A stretch of DNA of 45,586 nt from an uncultured Christensenella sp. (GTDB lineage: Bacteria; Bacillota; Clostridia; Christensenellales; UBA1750). Each line of letters begins with the position of its first letter. Position 1 is the stretch's first letter. Shown piece by piece: positions 1 through 10,237 of this stretch. The notes beneath the pieces are model-generated. The model worked only from the letters and a program-made list of their open reading frames with translations. It had not been told where the DNA came from and ran no database searches. The stretch is from the NCBI GenBank assembly GCA_905193155.1, contig CAJJNQ010000020.1, forward strand, positions 1-45,586, in the 5' to 3' direction. A program made the position numbers and the translations under genes.

Positions 1-73
1 CTTAGGGGCTTCACCCAACGTGAATATAAAGTCAGTGCATCCGTCCGGCAGGATCTTTTTTATGTGTCGAGGA

Positions 74-799
74 TTACTTAATGCCCATTTCCTTTTTTGC
101 AGCTGCAAGGGAAATGCCCTTGTCCGCCGCGCCTTCGCCCTTAGCGAAGGACTTGGCAAGATCGGCGCTGTTGCCGAAGGTGTAAAGCTTACCGTCCTTA
201 ATCAGGAAGGAATGCGGTTCGTTCTCGGGATAATAGACTACCACTTTCTTAACGGTGTCGTCCTTGCTCAGGAAGAAGAGCATTTCCTGATTCAGCGGGG
301 GCTCCTGGAAGACGCGCATCGTGTAGTCCTTTTCGCCGCTGAACTTATCGCGGTAGGGCAGGGACAGCGTGATGTTGTCCTTGGCCTTGACGCCCTTGCC
401 CTTGAGGACCTCGCTGACGCTGATGGTGTACTGCTTTTCCATCATGTAGATGTCCTTATATTCGGTGCCGTCGGGCTTACGGGCCTGGTTCCATTCGCCC
501 AAGGACTTGGTCAGCGTACCGATGACCACATAGTCAGACTTCTTGTAGAGCTCATCAAAGCCCGCGTCGATAACCTCGCCGTCCATCTCTTCCACAGAGG
601 AGGGCGTGGGCTCCGCCGCAGTGGGCGTAGGCGTAGCGGTGGGGGTAGCGGTCGGCGTAACCGTCGCAGTCGCCGTCGCGCTGGGGGTGGGCGTAGCGGT
701 GGATTCCAGAATCGCTTCCGGCTTGGGATCGCTGGAACAGCCGACCAACAGCGCACAGGCCATCAGCGCGGCAAGAGTCAAAACAGCAAACTTTTTCAT
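74..799 (-). CDS. Lipoprotein with Thr/Pro/Ala-rich linker, function unknown
   Basis: The 241-residue product starts with a lipoprotein signal (MKKF, hydrophobic core, lipobox LVGC), so it should be lipid-anchored outside the cytoplasmic membrane. A low-complexity linker of about 40 residues (TPTPSATATATVTP-like) follows, then a globular region from about residue 70 (FDELYKKSDYVVIGTL). An upstream ATG at 811 would add MINS, but it directly abuts the GGAGG ribosome site, so the ATG at 799 (12 nt spacing) is preferred. The gene is monocistronic and divergent from metA, with its own promoter at 876-904. I do not recognise the globular domain; the SDYVVIGTL and ISVSEVLKG segments suggest a beta-rich extracellular domain. 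Function unknown. Confidence 0.85.
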   Translation of the reverse strand: MKKFAVLTLAALMACALLVGCSSDPKPEAILESTATPTPSATATATVTPTATPTATPTPTAAEPTPSSVEEMDGEVIDAGFDELYKKSDYVVIGTLTKSLGEWNQARKPDGTEYKDIYMMEKQYTISVSEVLKGKGVKAKDNITLSLPYRDKFSGEKDYTMRVFQEPPLNQEMLFFLSKDDTVKKVVVYYPENEPHSFLIKDGKLYTFGNSADLAKSFAKGEGAADKGISLAAAKKEMGIK

Positions 800-875
800 A
801 GAGTTTATCATCCTCCTGCACTTTTACATTGCTTGGAAAAAGCGCATTCCCAGTTAGATAGGCGCTTGTCAGATT

Positions 876-904
876 ATTATACATGAAATCCGCCCAGCGC
901 GCAA
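876..904 (-). promoter_or_regulatory. Sigma-A type promoter of the lipoprotein gene
   Basis: Read on the minus strand: TTGCGC (899-904), 17-nt spacer, perfect TATAAT (876-881). The -35 matches only the TTG half, but spacing and -10 are ideal and it lies about 75 nt upstream of the start. Confidence 0.6.
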
Positions 905-988
905 CTTCCAAGCGCAGCGTATCTATGAAAAAGACGAAAAGAAAGAGGTAAAAGTTGCATGAACCTTCAAAAAAACACGAAAGCGCGA

Positions 989-1017
989 TTGACGCCTTCC
1001 CTTTGTTTCCTTACAAT
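989..1017 (+). promoter_or_regulatory. Sigma-A type promoter of metA
   Basis: TTGACG (989-994), 17-nt spacer, TACAAT (1012-1017). The predicted transcription start near 1024 lies downstream of the ATG at 955, so the longer open frame cannot be the gene and the GTG at 1054 is favoured. I see no SAM riboswitch or T-box before metA. Confidence 0.7.
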
Positions 1018-1053
1018 AGAGGAGAATCCGCCTTACAGGAGGTCAAAGCTGAA

Positions 1054-1989
1054 GTGCCCGTTAAAATATTGGATAATCTCCCCGCCATTTCCATTCTCCG
1101 TCAGGAAAACATCTTCGTCATGCCCGCTTCCCGCGCCGGCACACAGGACATCCGCCCGCTGCACATCGCGGTGCTGAACCTAATGCCCACCAAGATCGTG
1201 ACCGAAACCCAGCTGCTGCGCATCCTGGGCAACACGCCCCTTCAGGTGGAAATCACCTTTCTGCGCACCGCGTCGCACCTTTCACGCAACACGCCGCTGG
1301 AACACCTGGAAGCGTTTTATAAAACCTTCGAAGAAGTGCAGGACGTCAATTTTGACGGACTGATCATCACGGGCGCACCGGTGGAACAGATGGACTTTGA
1401 AGAAGTGTTCTATTGGGAAGAGCTCAAAACCATCATGGATTGGGCAGCGGAGCACGTCTTTTCCACGATGTACATCTGCTGGGCAGCGCAGGCCGGTCTT
1501 TTCTACCGCTATGGCGTGCAGAAATATCCGCTGGCGCAGAAGATGCACGGCGTTTTCTCCCACCGTGTCGTCAAGCGTGAAGCGCCGTTGGTGCGCGGTT
1601 TTGACGATTGGTTCAACGCGCCGCATTCCCGCCACACCGAGGTGCGCGCCGAGGATGTCGCTGCTGTGCCCGATCTGGACATTCTCGCCGTCTCTCCGGA
1701 AGCCGGACTGTATCTCGCCGTTTCCAAGGACGGCAAGCACGTCTTTGTGACCGGCCATGCCGAATACGACGCGGATACCCTCAAAAACGAATATGAGCGC
1801 GATATTGCCAAGGGAATGGATATGCCCGTGCCGCGGCACTACTTCCCCAACGACAACCCCACCCAGGAGCCCATCGTCACCTGGCGCGCGCACGCCAATC
1901 TGCTTTATGCCAACTGGCTGAACTACTACGTCTATCAGGAAACGCCGTTCGATCTTTCCAGGATCGCTCCGGAAGCGAAAAAGAAATAA
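1054..1989 (+). CDS. metAA: Homoserine O-acetyltransferase (MetA family)
   Basis: Activates homoserine by O-acylation, the first committed step of methionine synthesis, in the cytoplasm. The GTG start at 1054 has AGGAGG at 1037-1042, follows the promoter at 989-1017 and gives 311 residues beginning VPVKILDNLPA, matching the family N-terminus and length (E. coli about 309). With this start the catalytic residues fall at the classical numbers: Cys142 (ICWAA), His235 and Glu237 (TGHAEY). Residue 111 is Glu (TGAPVE); in this family Glu111 goes with acetyl-CoA use and Gly111 with succinyl-CoA, so an acetyltransferase is predicted. The extended frame from 955 is rejected. A terminator follows directly, so the gene is monocistronic. 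Confidence 0.95.
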   Translation: MPVKILDNLPAISILRQENIFVMPASRAGTQDIRPLHIAVLNLMPTKIVTETQLLRILGNTPLQVEITFLRTASHLSRNTPLEHLEAFYKTFEEVQDVNFDGLIITGAPVEQMDFEEVFYWEELKTIMDWAAEHVFSTMYICWAAQAGLFYRYGVQKYPLAQKMHGVFSHRVVKREAPLVRGFDDWFNAPHSRHTEVRAEDVAAVPDLDILAVSPEAGLYLAVSKDGKHVFVTGHAEYDADTLKNEYERDIAKGMDMPVPRHYFPNDNPTQEPIVTWRAHANLLYANWLNYYVYQETPFDLSRIAPEAKKK

Positions 1990-2005
1990 ATATTTTGTAA
2001 ATTGT

Positions 2006-2047
2006 ACCTCTCAGACCGTTTTTCCCATCGGTTTGGGAGGTTTTTCT
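2006..2047 (+). terminator. Intrinsic terminator after metA
   Basis: 13-bp stem ACCTCTCAGACCG / CGGTTTGGGAGGT with two G-U pairs and a 10-nt loop, followed by TTTTTCT. The -35 of the ctsR promoter begins right after it. Confidence 0.85.
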
Positions 2048-2048
2048 A

Positions 2049-2076
2049 TTGCAAAACGCCCCGCATATGCTATAAT
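2049..2076 (+). promoter_or_regulatory. Sigma-A type promoter of the ctsR-clpC operon
   Basis: TTGCAA (2049-2054), 16-nt spacer, perfect TATAAT (2071-2076). The predicted start near 2083 lies immediately before the CtsR box. Confidence 0.7.
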
Positions 2077-2085
2077 CAAATTGAA

Positions 2086-2103
2086 AGTCAAACAAAGGTC
2101 AAA
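2086..2103 (+). promoter_or_regulatory. CtsR operator (direct heptamer repeat)
   Basis: Two direct repeats, AGTCAAA (2086-2092) and GGTCAAA (2097-2103), match the CtsR half-site RGTCAAA. The spacer here is 4 nt (CAAA), whereas the consensus as I know it has 3. The box sits at the transcription start and upstream of the ctsR ribosome site, so the operon is expected to be autorepressed and induced by heat or protein stress. Confidence 0.85.
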
Positions 2104-2119
2104 GATTGGAGGGGACTTC

Positions 2120-2572
2120 ATGGCGAGCTTATGCGACGACATCGCCCGCTTTATCTGCGATGCTTTGAAGGAAACGCAGCAAATCGATTTACAGCGCAAC
2201 CTGCTGGCGGAACGCTTCCGCTGCGCTCCCTCGCAGATCACCTATGTGCTCTCCACGCGCTTCACGCCGCAAAACGGCTATCACGTGGAGTCACGGCGGG
2301 GCGGCGGCGGATATGTGCGCATCATCCGCCTGGACGCGCTGCGGGATCAGCTGCTGCTCGGCGCCATTCATTCGGTTGGCGACCGGCTGGATGCTTCCGC
2401 ATCTACACAGCTGCTGCGGAATCTGACCGCCGCAGGCGGCATCTCTCCGGCCCAAGCCCGTTTGATGCGCACCTGTTTGGACGAGAGCGTGTTGGGCGAC
2501 GATGAAGAAGCCAATCGCCTGCGGGCAAAGTTGTTTTGCCGAATGCTGACCTGCGTATTGGAGGAGGGATAA
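2120..2572 (+). CDS. ctsR: Transcriptional repressor CtsR
   Basis: Class III heat-shock repressor, 150 residues as usual for the family. The ATG at 2120 follows GGAGGGG at 2108-2114; the longer frame from 2033 starts upstream of the promoter and is discarded. The N-terminal half carries the winged helix-turn-helix (FRCAPSQITYVLSTRFTPQNGYHVESRRGG), with the glycine-rich RGGGGY wing that touches DNA and senses heat. The C-terminal half (ISPAQARLMRTCL) is the dimer and McsB-interaction region. It is the first gene of ctsR-mcsA-mcsB-clpC and binds the repeat at 2086-2103. Confidence 0.96.
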   Translation: MASLCDDIARFICDALKETQQIDLQRNLLAERFRCAPSQITYVLSTRFTPQNGYHVESRRGGGGYVRIIRLDALRDQLLLGAIHSVGDRLDASASTQLLRNLTAAGGISPAQARLMRTCLDESVLGDDEEANRLRAKLFCRMLTCVLEEG

Positions 2573-2577
2573 GACCC

Positions 2578-3114
2578 ATGCTTTGTGACGAATGCGGACA
2601 GAATCAGGCGACGATCCACATCGCTGCCTTTATCGGAGGAAAAAAGAAATACGAACATCTCTGCGCCCAGTGCTGGCAGAAGCGCGCCGGGCAGCAGGGG
2701 CTTTCAGTGGGGGATCTTCTCTCCCACCTTCTGGGTGCGCAGCCCCAGCAGGCGGAGGAGGAAAATCCGCTGCGCTGCGACGTCTGCGGCGAAACCTATC
2801 AGGAATTTCAAAAGACCGGGCGGCTCGGCTGCGCGCATTGCTATGCTGCCTTCGGTGAGCAACTCGAAAAAACGCTCAAAAGCATCCACGGCCACGCGCA
2901 CCACGTAGGCAAGGTGCCGCCCTATCTGGAAGGGGAAGTGCGCACCGAGCGCGAGCTGGACGAACTGCGCCGGCAGATGGATCAGGCTGTGCAGGATGAA
3001 GAATTCGAGCAGGCGGCTCGGCTGCGCGACCGCATCCGGGAGCTGACCAGAGAACAGGATGCGAACAGCGGCTCTGCCGACCAAAAGGAGGGAAACGCGG
3101 ATGCCGGAGAATGA
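2578..3114 (+). CDS. mcsA: McsA, zinc-binding activator of the arginine kinase McsB
   Basis: 178-residue partner of McsB that activates protein-arginine phosphorylation and modulates CtsR. Four CXXC pairs suited to zinc are visible: C3-C6 (CDEC), CAQC near 29-32, CDVC near 67-70 and CAHC near 86-89. The C-terminal third holds a UVR-type helical motif (DEEFEQAARLRDRIREL). The start at 2578 lies 5 nt after the ctsR stop; its GGAGGAGGG site overlaps the end of ctsR. The 3' end overlaps mcsB by 14 nt, implying translational coupling. Confidence 0.94.
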   Translation: MLCDECGQNQATIHIAAFIGGKKKYEHLCAQCWQKRAGQQGLSVGDLLSHLLGAQPQQAEEENPLRCDVCGETYQEFQKTGRLGCAHCYAAFGEQLEKTLKSIHGHAHHVGKVPPYLEGEVRTERELDELRRQMDQAVQDEEFEQAARLRDRIRELTREQDANSGSADQKEGNADAGE

Positions 3115-4093
3115 AAAAAAACAGGACGCCATTGCGCAGTCCACGCGCGTGCGTTTGGCAAGGAATTATGCAGATGTGCCCTTCCCTGGCCGCATGAGTC
3201 CCGAACAGGAAGAGCAGATCATCACCCGCACGGAAAACGCGCTGCAAGGCGAACGGCACACGCTGCGCCGGATGCGCGATTTAAGTAAGAACGCCCGCGG
3301 CGTGCTGGTGGAGCAGCATTTGATCTCCCCCGAGCTGGCCGCCAAGGACGGCGGCGCGGTGCTGCTGTTTGAAGAGGGCAGCGCCTCGGTGATGGTCGGG
3401 GAAGAGGATCATCTGCGCATCCAAGCAATGCGCCCCGGCTTACAGCTGAACGAAGCCATAGCGCAGGCGGATCGAATCGACCGCACGCTGGAACGCGGCG
3501 AGCGCTTTGCCTTCGACCGCAGCTGGGGATATTTGACCGCCTGCCCCACCAACACCGGCACAGGGATGCGCGCCAGCGTCATGCTGCATCTCGCCGCGCT
3601 GACCATGCTGCACCAGACCGGGCAGGTCATCCGCGCAGTGAGCCAGCTGGGTCTAACTGTGCGCGGGCTTTACGGCGAGGGAAGCGAGGCCAGCGGCCAG
3701 CTCTACCAGCTCTCCAACCAGATCACACTCGGCCGCACGGAGGACGAAATCCTCAAGCTGCTCTCCGACACAGCCGATCAGGTCATTCAGCGCGAGCGCA
3801 CCGCACGGGAGCTGTTGATGGAGCATACCCGCTTGCAGGTCACGGATAAGCTGATGCGCTCGTGGGGCGAATTCACCAACGCGCGGCTCATGACCAACAA
3901 GGAATTTCTGGCGCGGCTCTCCGACGCGCGATTGGCGTCCGATCTCGGTCTGATCCCGGTCAGCGCAGCCCAGCTGAACAAGTTGATGGGTGATGTGCAG
4001 CCTGCCACGCTGGAACGCAACGCGGGGCGCACGCTCAAATCCGAAGAGCGCGACGAGCTTCGCGCCGAGATCATTCGCAAAACACTCGCCTGA
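3101..4093 (+). CDS. mcsB: Protein-arginine kinase McsB
   Basis: Phosphohistidine-free guanidino kinase fold enzyme that phosphorylates arginines on CtsR and on damaged proteins, marking them for ClpC-ClpP. 330 residues; the ATG at 3101 has AAGGAGGG at 3085-3092 inside mcsA. Phosphagen-kinase motifs are visible: STRVRLARN near residues 14-22, the C148PTNTGTGMRAS active-site loop, and RGLYGEGSE, the phosphoarginine-sensing segment typical of McsB. The N-terminal domain of creatine kinases is absent, as expected. Third gene of the operon, 39 nt before clpC. Confidence 0.95.
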   Translation: MPENEKKQDAIAQSTRVRLARNYADVPFPGRMSPEQEEQIITRTENALQGERHTLRRMRDLSKNARGVLVEQHLISPELAAKDGGAVLLFEEGSASVMVGEEDHLRIQAMRPGLQLNEAIAQADRIDRTLERGERFAFDRSWGYLTACPTNTGTGMRASVMLHLAALTMLHQTGQVIRAVSQLGLTVRGLYGEGSEASGQLYQLSNQITLGRTEDEILKLLSDTADQVIQRERTARELLMEHTRLQVTDKLMRSWGEFTNARLMTNKEFLARLSDARLASDLGLIPVSAAQLNKLMGDVQPATLERNAGRTLKSEERDELRAEIIRKTLA

Positions 4094-4132
4094 ACAGGCA
4101 TCTGACAATAGAGCAAAAAGGGGGCTCATTGC

Positions 4133-6655
<2,523 letters not shown>

Positions 6656-6661
6656 AACTCA

Positions 6662-6715
6662 AGTAAAAGGACGCGTCTGCGAAGTTTTTGCAGACGCGTC
6701 CTTTTACTTTCTATT
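6662..6715 (+). terminator. Strong intrinsic terminator of the clpC operon
   Basis: Perfect 19-bp stem (AGTAAAAGGACGCGTCTGC at 6662-6680 with its complement at 6690-6708), 9-nt loop, then TTCTATTTTCT. It is A/T-rich on both sides and may also work on the minus strand. Confidence 0.92.
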
Positions 6716-6743
6716 TTCTGATACAGACGAAGACTCAAGACGC

Positions 6744-7040
6744 TTATTTGCAGTAATTCTCCATGGCCTTTGCCGCAAGAGCGCCGTGCCATAGCCGCCG
6801 GTTTTGTCTATGTTCTGCGTAAATTCGCCGCCGGCAGCGTACATTTCGCCCAGACCCTTCAAGGTCTGCGGCGTGCAGAGATAGTAGTGCTCCGTAATGT
6901 ATACCCGCAAATGCGCTGCCAGCTTCTGCACCGCACCGGACGCCGGATGCTCTCTTTGATCTTGCCGAACGCTTCAAAGAAACTCATCAGTCCCCGCGCC
7001 AGCACGTTTTCCGCTTCGCCGGAGCGCCTCTTGCTCCGAT
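6744..7040 (-). pseudogene. Remnant of a TipA-type regulator (TipAS drug-binding domain)
   Basis: No intact frame exists, but three minus-strand frames joined by two frameshifts give a continuous TipAS-like domain: a segment with LMSFFEAFGKIKES, then HPASGAVQKLAAHLRVYI with TEHYYLCTPQTLKGLGEMYA and FTQNIDKTGGYGTA, then LAAKAMENYCK and a stop at 6744. The EHYY-CTP-LKGLGEMY-F-NIDK pattern is the signature of the ligand-binding half of TipA/Mta MerR-family activators. The MerR DNA-binding half is missing. Read as a decayed multidrug-response regulator; the family call is from memory of the motif. Confidence 0.7.
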
Positions 7041-7089
7041 GAACATCCTAAACTATGACGCAGCGTCGGAGGCAAGTGCTTTTTTGCAG

Positions 7090-7122
7090 AAAAAGCGCCG
7101 TCCGCATGGAACAGCGCCTTTC
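7090..7122 (-). terminator. Intrinsic terminator of the minus-strand operon ending at 7131
   Basis: Minus-strand hairpin: 5' arm AAAGGCGCTGTTCC, loop ATGC, 3' arm GGACGGCGCTTTTT, one bulged T, followed by the U-tract of the 3' arm. It lies just after the stop codon at 7131. Confidence 0.75.
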
Positions 7123-7130
7123 TCTTTTTG

Positions 7131-7544
7131 TCATTTCTCTACGATATTTCCGGCTTCAGCCCTTTGCCAGATCCCGTCCTTCTTTTCCAGCACAATTTCG
7201 TATTCCCCGCCGCTGCGGCAGAGCGCCACGGCGGATACATCCTCCGCAACCGGAATCGCATAAGCGTCCTTCGCGCCGATGGAGCCGTTCGGGCCGCCGA
7301 ACGCGGAATACGCATCCAGCAGCAGAACATTGTCCTTCGTGCCAATCGGTTCCAGCTTGCGAACATATCCCATCGAGCCGGCCACGCCGATTTGCACCGT
7401 CAACGCTTTTCCGTCTTCCAAAAGACTGAAATCCGACACAAACACGTCGTTTCTGCGTTGAAAGCCGGGAAGCAGCATGACTAAGCCGATGATTCCCGCC
7501 AAGAGAATGCAGACCACAAGCGTGAGAATCCAGACTTTTTTCAT
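7131..7544 (-). CDS. Small protein with N-terminal membrane anchor, unknown function
   Basis: 137 residues. Residues 5-28 form one hydrophobic helix (WILTLVVCILLAGIIGLVMLL) with no lipobox cysteine, followed by a soluble extracytoplasmic domain of about 105 residues. That domain looks beta-rich (ALTVQIGVAGSMGYVRKLEPIG, YEIVLEKKDGIWQRAEAG). ATG at 7544 with GGAGGG 7 nt upstream. It starts 15 nt after the epimerase-like gene and is the last gene before the terminator, so the two are probably co-transcribed. Not recognised as a named family. Confidence 0.8.
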   Translation of the reverse strand: MKKVWILTLVVCILLAGIIGLVMLLPGFQRRNDVFVSDFSLLEDGKALTVQIGVAGSMGYVRKLEPIGTKDNVLLLDAYSAFGGPNGSIGAKDAYAIPVAEDVSAVALCRSGGEYEIVLEKKDGIWQRAEAGNIVEK

Positions 7545-7559
7545 CTTACTACCCTCCGT

Positions 7560-8411
7560 TTACAGCTGCATCAGCGCCGCGAGATTTTCGCGGGAAAGTG
7601 CAACGGCCTCCTCGCAGGGTTCCATACCCTCGAACTCAATGGCGACGGTTCCATCGTAGCCCGCATTTTTGAGGATGCGCAGGCAGGCTTCCACCGGCAC
7701 CACGCCGTGGCCGATCACCGTGCCGCGCAGGAACGCGCCGCCACGCGTGCCGAACCAACCCTTGCCGGGATTGCGCGCCGTGCAGGGCTTGTAGAGGAAA
7801 TCCTTGGCATGGACATGGAAGGCCAGCGGCGCCATCACGCCCACGGCCTTTTCGGGCGCTTCATCCGCGCACATGAAGTTGCCCATATCCACCAGCGCAC
7901 CGAAGTTCGGGTGATCCACCGCCTCGATCAGCGCCTCGACGCGGGCGCTTTCCTGCACAAAGGTGCCGTGGTTTTCGGTCATGGTGCGGATGCCGAGGGT
8001 TTCGGCGTATTCGGTGACGCGGCGACAGCCCTCCGCGATGCGGGGCAGCGCCTGACGGAAGGTGCGGATGGAGCCGTCCTCCGGCAGCTTCCATGCCGCA
8101 TCGTGGCGCAGGGTACGCGCGCCGAGCAGCACCGCGTTGCGCAGTTCGCCCTTGACGCGCTCGACTTCTTCATCCAGATTCTTGTTCAGGAAATCCGCTG
8201 CCACGGCGTAGTTGCTCACGCCGATCCCTGCGTCCTTGGCCTGCTTACCCAGCTTTTTGCACATTTCCTCCAGCGGATCGTCCCCCAGCAGCACAGCAAA
8301 GTCGATCTCTTCAAAGCCCATCTTCGCCGCTGCGTCCACAATGTCGTAGGTGCTTATACGTCCCGCGGACACCGCCTGATGGAAACTGTAACTGCTCACG
8401 CCGATTTTCAT
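7560..8411 (-). CDS. Sugar phosphate isomerase/epimerase-like TIM-barrel protein
   Basis: 283 residues of the xylose isomerase-like/AP endonuclease 2 superfamily. The chosen start MKIGVSSYSFHQAV (8411) has AGGAGGA upstream; the ORF's 16-residue extension lacks a ribosome site. Expected metal ligands can be seen along the barrel: Glu in MTENHGTF, Asp in VDMGNF, His in FHVHAKDF and Glu in VAIEFEG. Family members isomerise or epimerise sugars, inositol derivatives or hydroxypyruvate; the substrate cannot be told from sequence. It lies 44 nt after the SNF2 helicase and 15 nt before the small membrane protein. Confidence 0.85.
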   Translation of the reverse strand: MKIGVSSYSFHQAVSAGRISTYDIVDAAAKMGFEEIDFAVLLGDDPLEEMCKKLGKQAKDAGIGVSNYAVAADFLNKNLDEEVERVKGELRNAVLLGARTLRHDAAWKLPEDGSIRTFRQALPRIAEGCRRVTEYAETLGIRTMTENHGTFVQESARVEALIEAVDHPNFGALVDMGNFMCADEAPEKAVGVMAPLAFHVHAKDFLYKPCTARNPGKGWFGTRGGAFLRGTVIGHGVVPVEACLRILKNAGYDGTVAIEFEGMEPCEEAVALSRENLAALMQL

Positions 8412-8455
8412 GATGAGTTCCTCCTGTTTACTTATGATACATAGGGCGCTGGCCC

Positions 8456-10237
8456 TCATTCAATTCCCTCTTCAATACGCCTTTCCAATTGCTCGGCCAG
8501 GATGCGAATGTGCTCCCTCGCCTCCTGCTGCATTTGCAGCGCTTCGCTTTCGGACTGCACCTGATCGCCCATCAGCTGGACAAACTGGCTGACCTTGAGG
8601 CCGAGTGCCTCCTGCATCTGTGCATCGCTCCCTCTGGGCGACACCAGATAATAGCAGAGTACGCTGTCCTTCTGCCCCATGCGGTGGGCACGGTCCTCCG
8701 CCTGCGTGTGCACAGCAGGCGACCAATCCAATTCTCCAAAGACCACGCAGGTAGCCCTTTGCAGGTTCAAACCCGCCGCGGCGCGCATGGAGATGCAGCA
8801 AAGGTCGGTCTTGCCGTTCATGAACGCATCCACAGACTTATCCTTCTGCTGTGTGGTTTCGCGCCCCGTGATAAAGACGGGCTTTGCCGCGTGCAGCGCG
8901 GTGCGATAAGCGTCCATCACCTGATGATGGTGCGCAAACAGCAGTACCTTTTCTCCGCCCTCGATCAGTGCGCGGACAAACGCCGCGACATACGGCGCTT
9001 TGGCTACGCCCGTGGCCTGCCGCATCCGCTGGCAGATTTCATCCTCGATGCGCGTGCGGTCAAACGAGGTCTGCGCATCGCGCAGGCGGCGGGCGGCTTC
9101 CATCGCAGGCTCCATGAGTTTGCGGTACACCTCGTCGTCCGCGTCGATCTCCTGCACCAAACGGCGCTTGGGCGGCAGTTGATCGAGCAGCGCGTCCTTT
9201 GTGCGGCGCAGCATATAGCCCTCCTCGCGCAGCGTTTCGCCGAGCAGGTCGGGCTTGGCGACGATGTTGTTGCCGTAGCCGTAGCACCATTCGCGCGTAA
9301 AGCTCTCCCAATCACCCAGCGCGTGGAAGTCAAGAATATTAATGACGTTCCATATCTCGCCGCCGCGGTTGTAGATCGGCGTGCCGGAAAGCCCCCAGAC
9401 CCTCGGCGCTTTCTCCGCAAGGAGCGATGCAGCGCTGTATTTTTCCGTGCCGCTGTGCCTAAGCTCCTGAATTTCGTCAAAGACCACGGCTTCAAAATCA
9501 ATCTGCGGCAGCGCGGTTTTCCACCCGCGCAGCAGCAGATAATGAATGATATAGATCTGCGCTTCCGGCAGCTCATAGGGTTTTAAGCCCCGAATCACAT
9601 GAACGCTTGGTTCGCTGCCGTCCGCGTTCTGCAAAAAGCTCTGAATCTCCCGCTGCCAGTTGGTCACCAAATGCGGCGGCACGACGAGCAGCAGCGGATA
9701 GCTCTGCGTCTGCGCCACAGCGGCCAGGGCCTGCACGGTTTTGCCCAGACCCATCTCATCCGCCAGCAGCGCGCGCGGGGTGTTGCAAAGATAGGCCGCG
9801 CCCTCGCGTTGAAAGTCCATCAGCGTACCCTTGAAGAATGCCGGCGGCGGATCGATGCCCTGCGGCGCCTGCCGTGCGCGCTCCCGTGCCCGTGCAAACT
9901 CCCGCGCACCCTCTAGCGCTTCCTGCCAGCGCAGGGCGTCGGTTTCGCGAATGCGCAACGGGTAGCGCAGCATCAGCCAATTGAGATCGCCGGTGTTGCG
10001 CCGGTTGGCGGTAAACCTCGCTACGCCGCGCCCCTTACCGTCGCAGCCGGGAAAGAGCCGCTTGGCCATCTGGCAGACCGCAGGCTCCCCTTTGATGACC
10101 CAGGACCGGCTGCGGCGGTTATAGCTCAATTCGCCGTAAGTGCGCATCCCGCCCTCGCCATTCTGGCGAAGATACGGCGGAAGAATCAAATCGTCCGGCA
10201 GTTCGGGCAGCTCGTCATAAGGATCGTAATCGCTCAT
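8456..10237 (-). CDS. SNF2-family DNA helicase/translocase
   Basis: 593 residues. A 130-residue N-terminal region (MRTYGELSYN, WVIKGEPAVCQMAKRLFPG) resembles that of SNF2 helicases in phages and gut Firmicutes. The core follows: LMDFQREGAAYL, Walker A DEMGLGKT (160-167), motif II FDEIQ, motif III LSGTPIYNR, and helicase motif VI EDRAHRMGQKDSV. The ATG at 10237 overlaps the stop of the upstream nuclease as ATGA; an in-frame TTG at 10255 with a poly-Gly start is rejected. SNF2 proteins translocate on duplex DNA with ATP. Coupling to a nuclease suggests a DNA processing, repair or defence role (inference). Confidence 0.92.
   Translation of the reverse strand: MSDYDPYDELPELPDDLILPPYLRQNGEGGMRTYGELSYNRRSRSWVIKGEPAVCQMAKRLFPGCDGKGRGVARFTANRRNTGDLNWLMLRYPLRIRETDALRWQEALEGAREFARARERARQAPQGIDPPPAFFKGTLMDFQREGAAYLCNTPRALLADEMGLGKTVQALAAVAQTQSYPLLLVVPPHLVTNWQREIQSFLQNADGSEPSVHVIRGLKPYELPEAQIYIIHYLLLRGWKTALPQIDFEAVVFDEIQELRHSGTEKYSAASLLAEKAPRVWGLSGTPIYNRGGEIWNVINILDFHALGDWESFTREWCYGYGNNIVAKPDLLGETLREEGYMLRRTKDALLDQLPPKRRLVQEIDADDEVYRKLMEPAMEAARRLRDAQTSFDRTRIEDEICQRMRQATGVAKAPYVAAFVRALIEGGEKVLLFAHHHQVMDAYRTALHAAKPVFITGRETTQQKDKSVDAFMNGKTDLCCISMRAAAGLNLQRATCVVFGELDWSPAVHTQAEDRAHRMGQKDSVLCYYLVSPRGSDAQMQEALGLKVSQFVQLMGDQVQSESEALQMQQEAREHIRILAEQLERRIEEGIE

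Noticed and set aside
1..73. Possible terminator downstream of the lipoprotein gene
   Set aside because: The T-run precedes a weak ATCC-GGAT stem; no convincing intrinsic terminator in this stretch.
600..720. GGCGTAGC-type tandem pattern as a possible minisatellite or CRISPR
   Set aside because: It is the coding sequence of the Thr/Pro/Ala linker of the lipoprotein; unit length irregular, no spacers.
955..1053. Extension of metA upstream to ATG 955
   Set aside because: Lies upstream of the transcription start implied by the promoter and has no homology; GTG 1054 restores family numbering.
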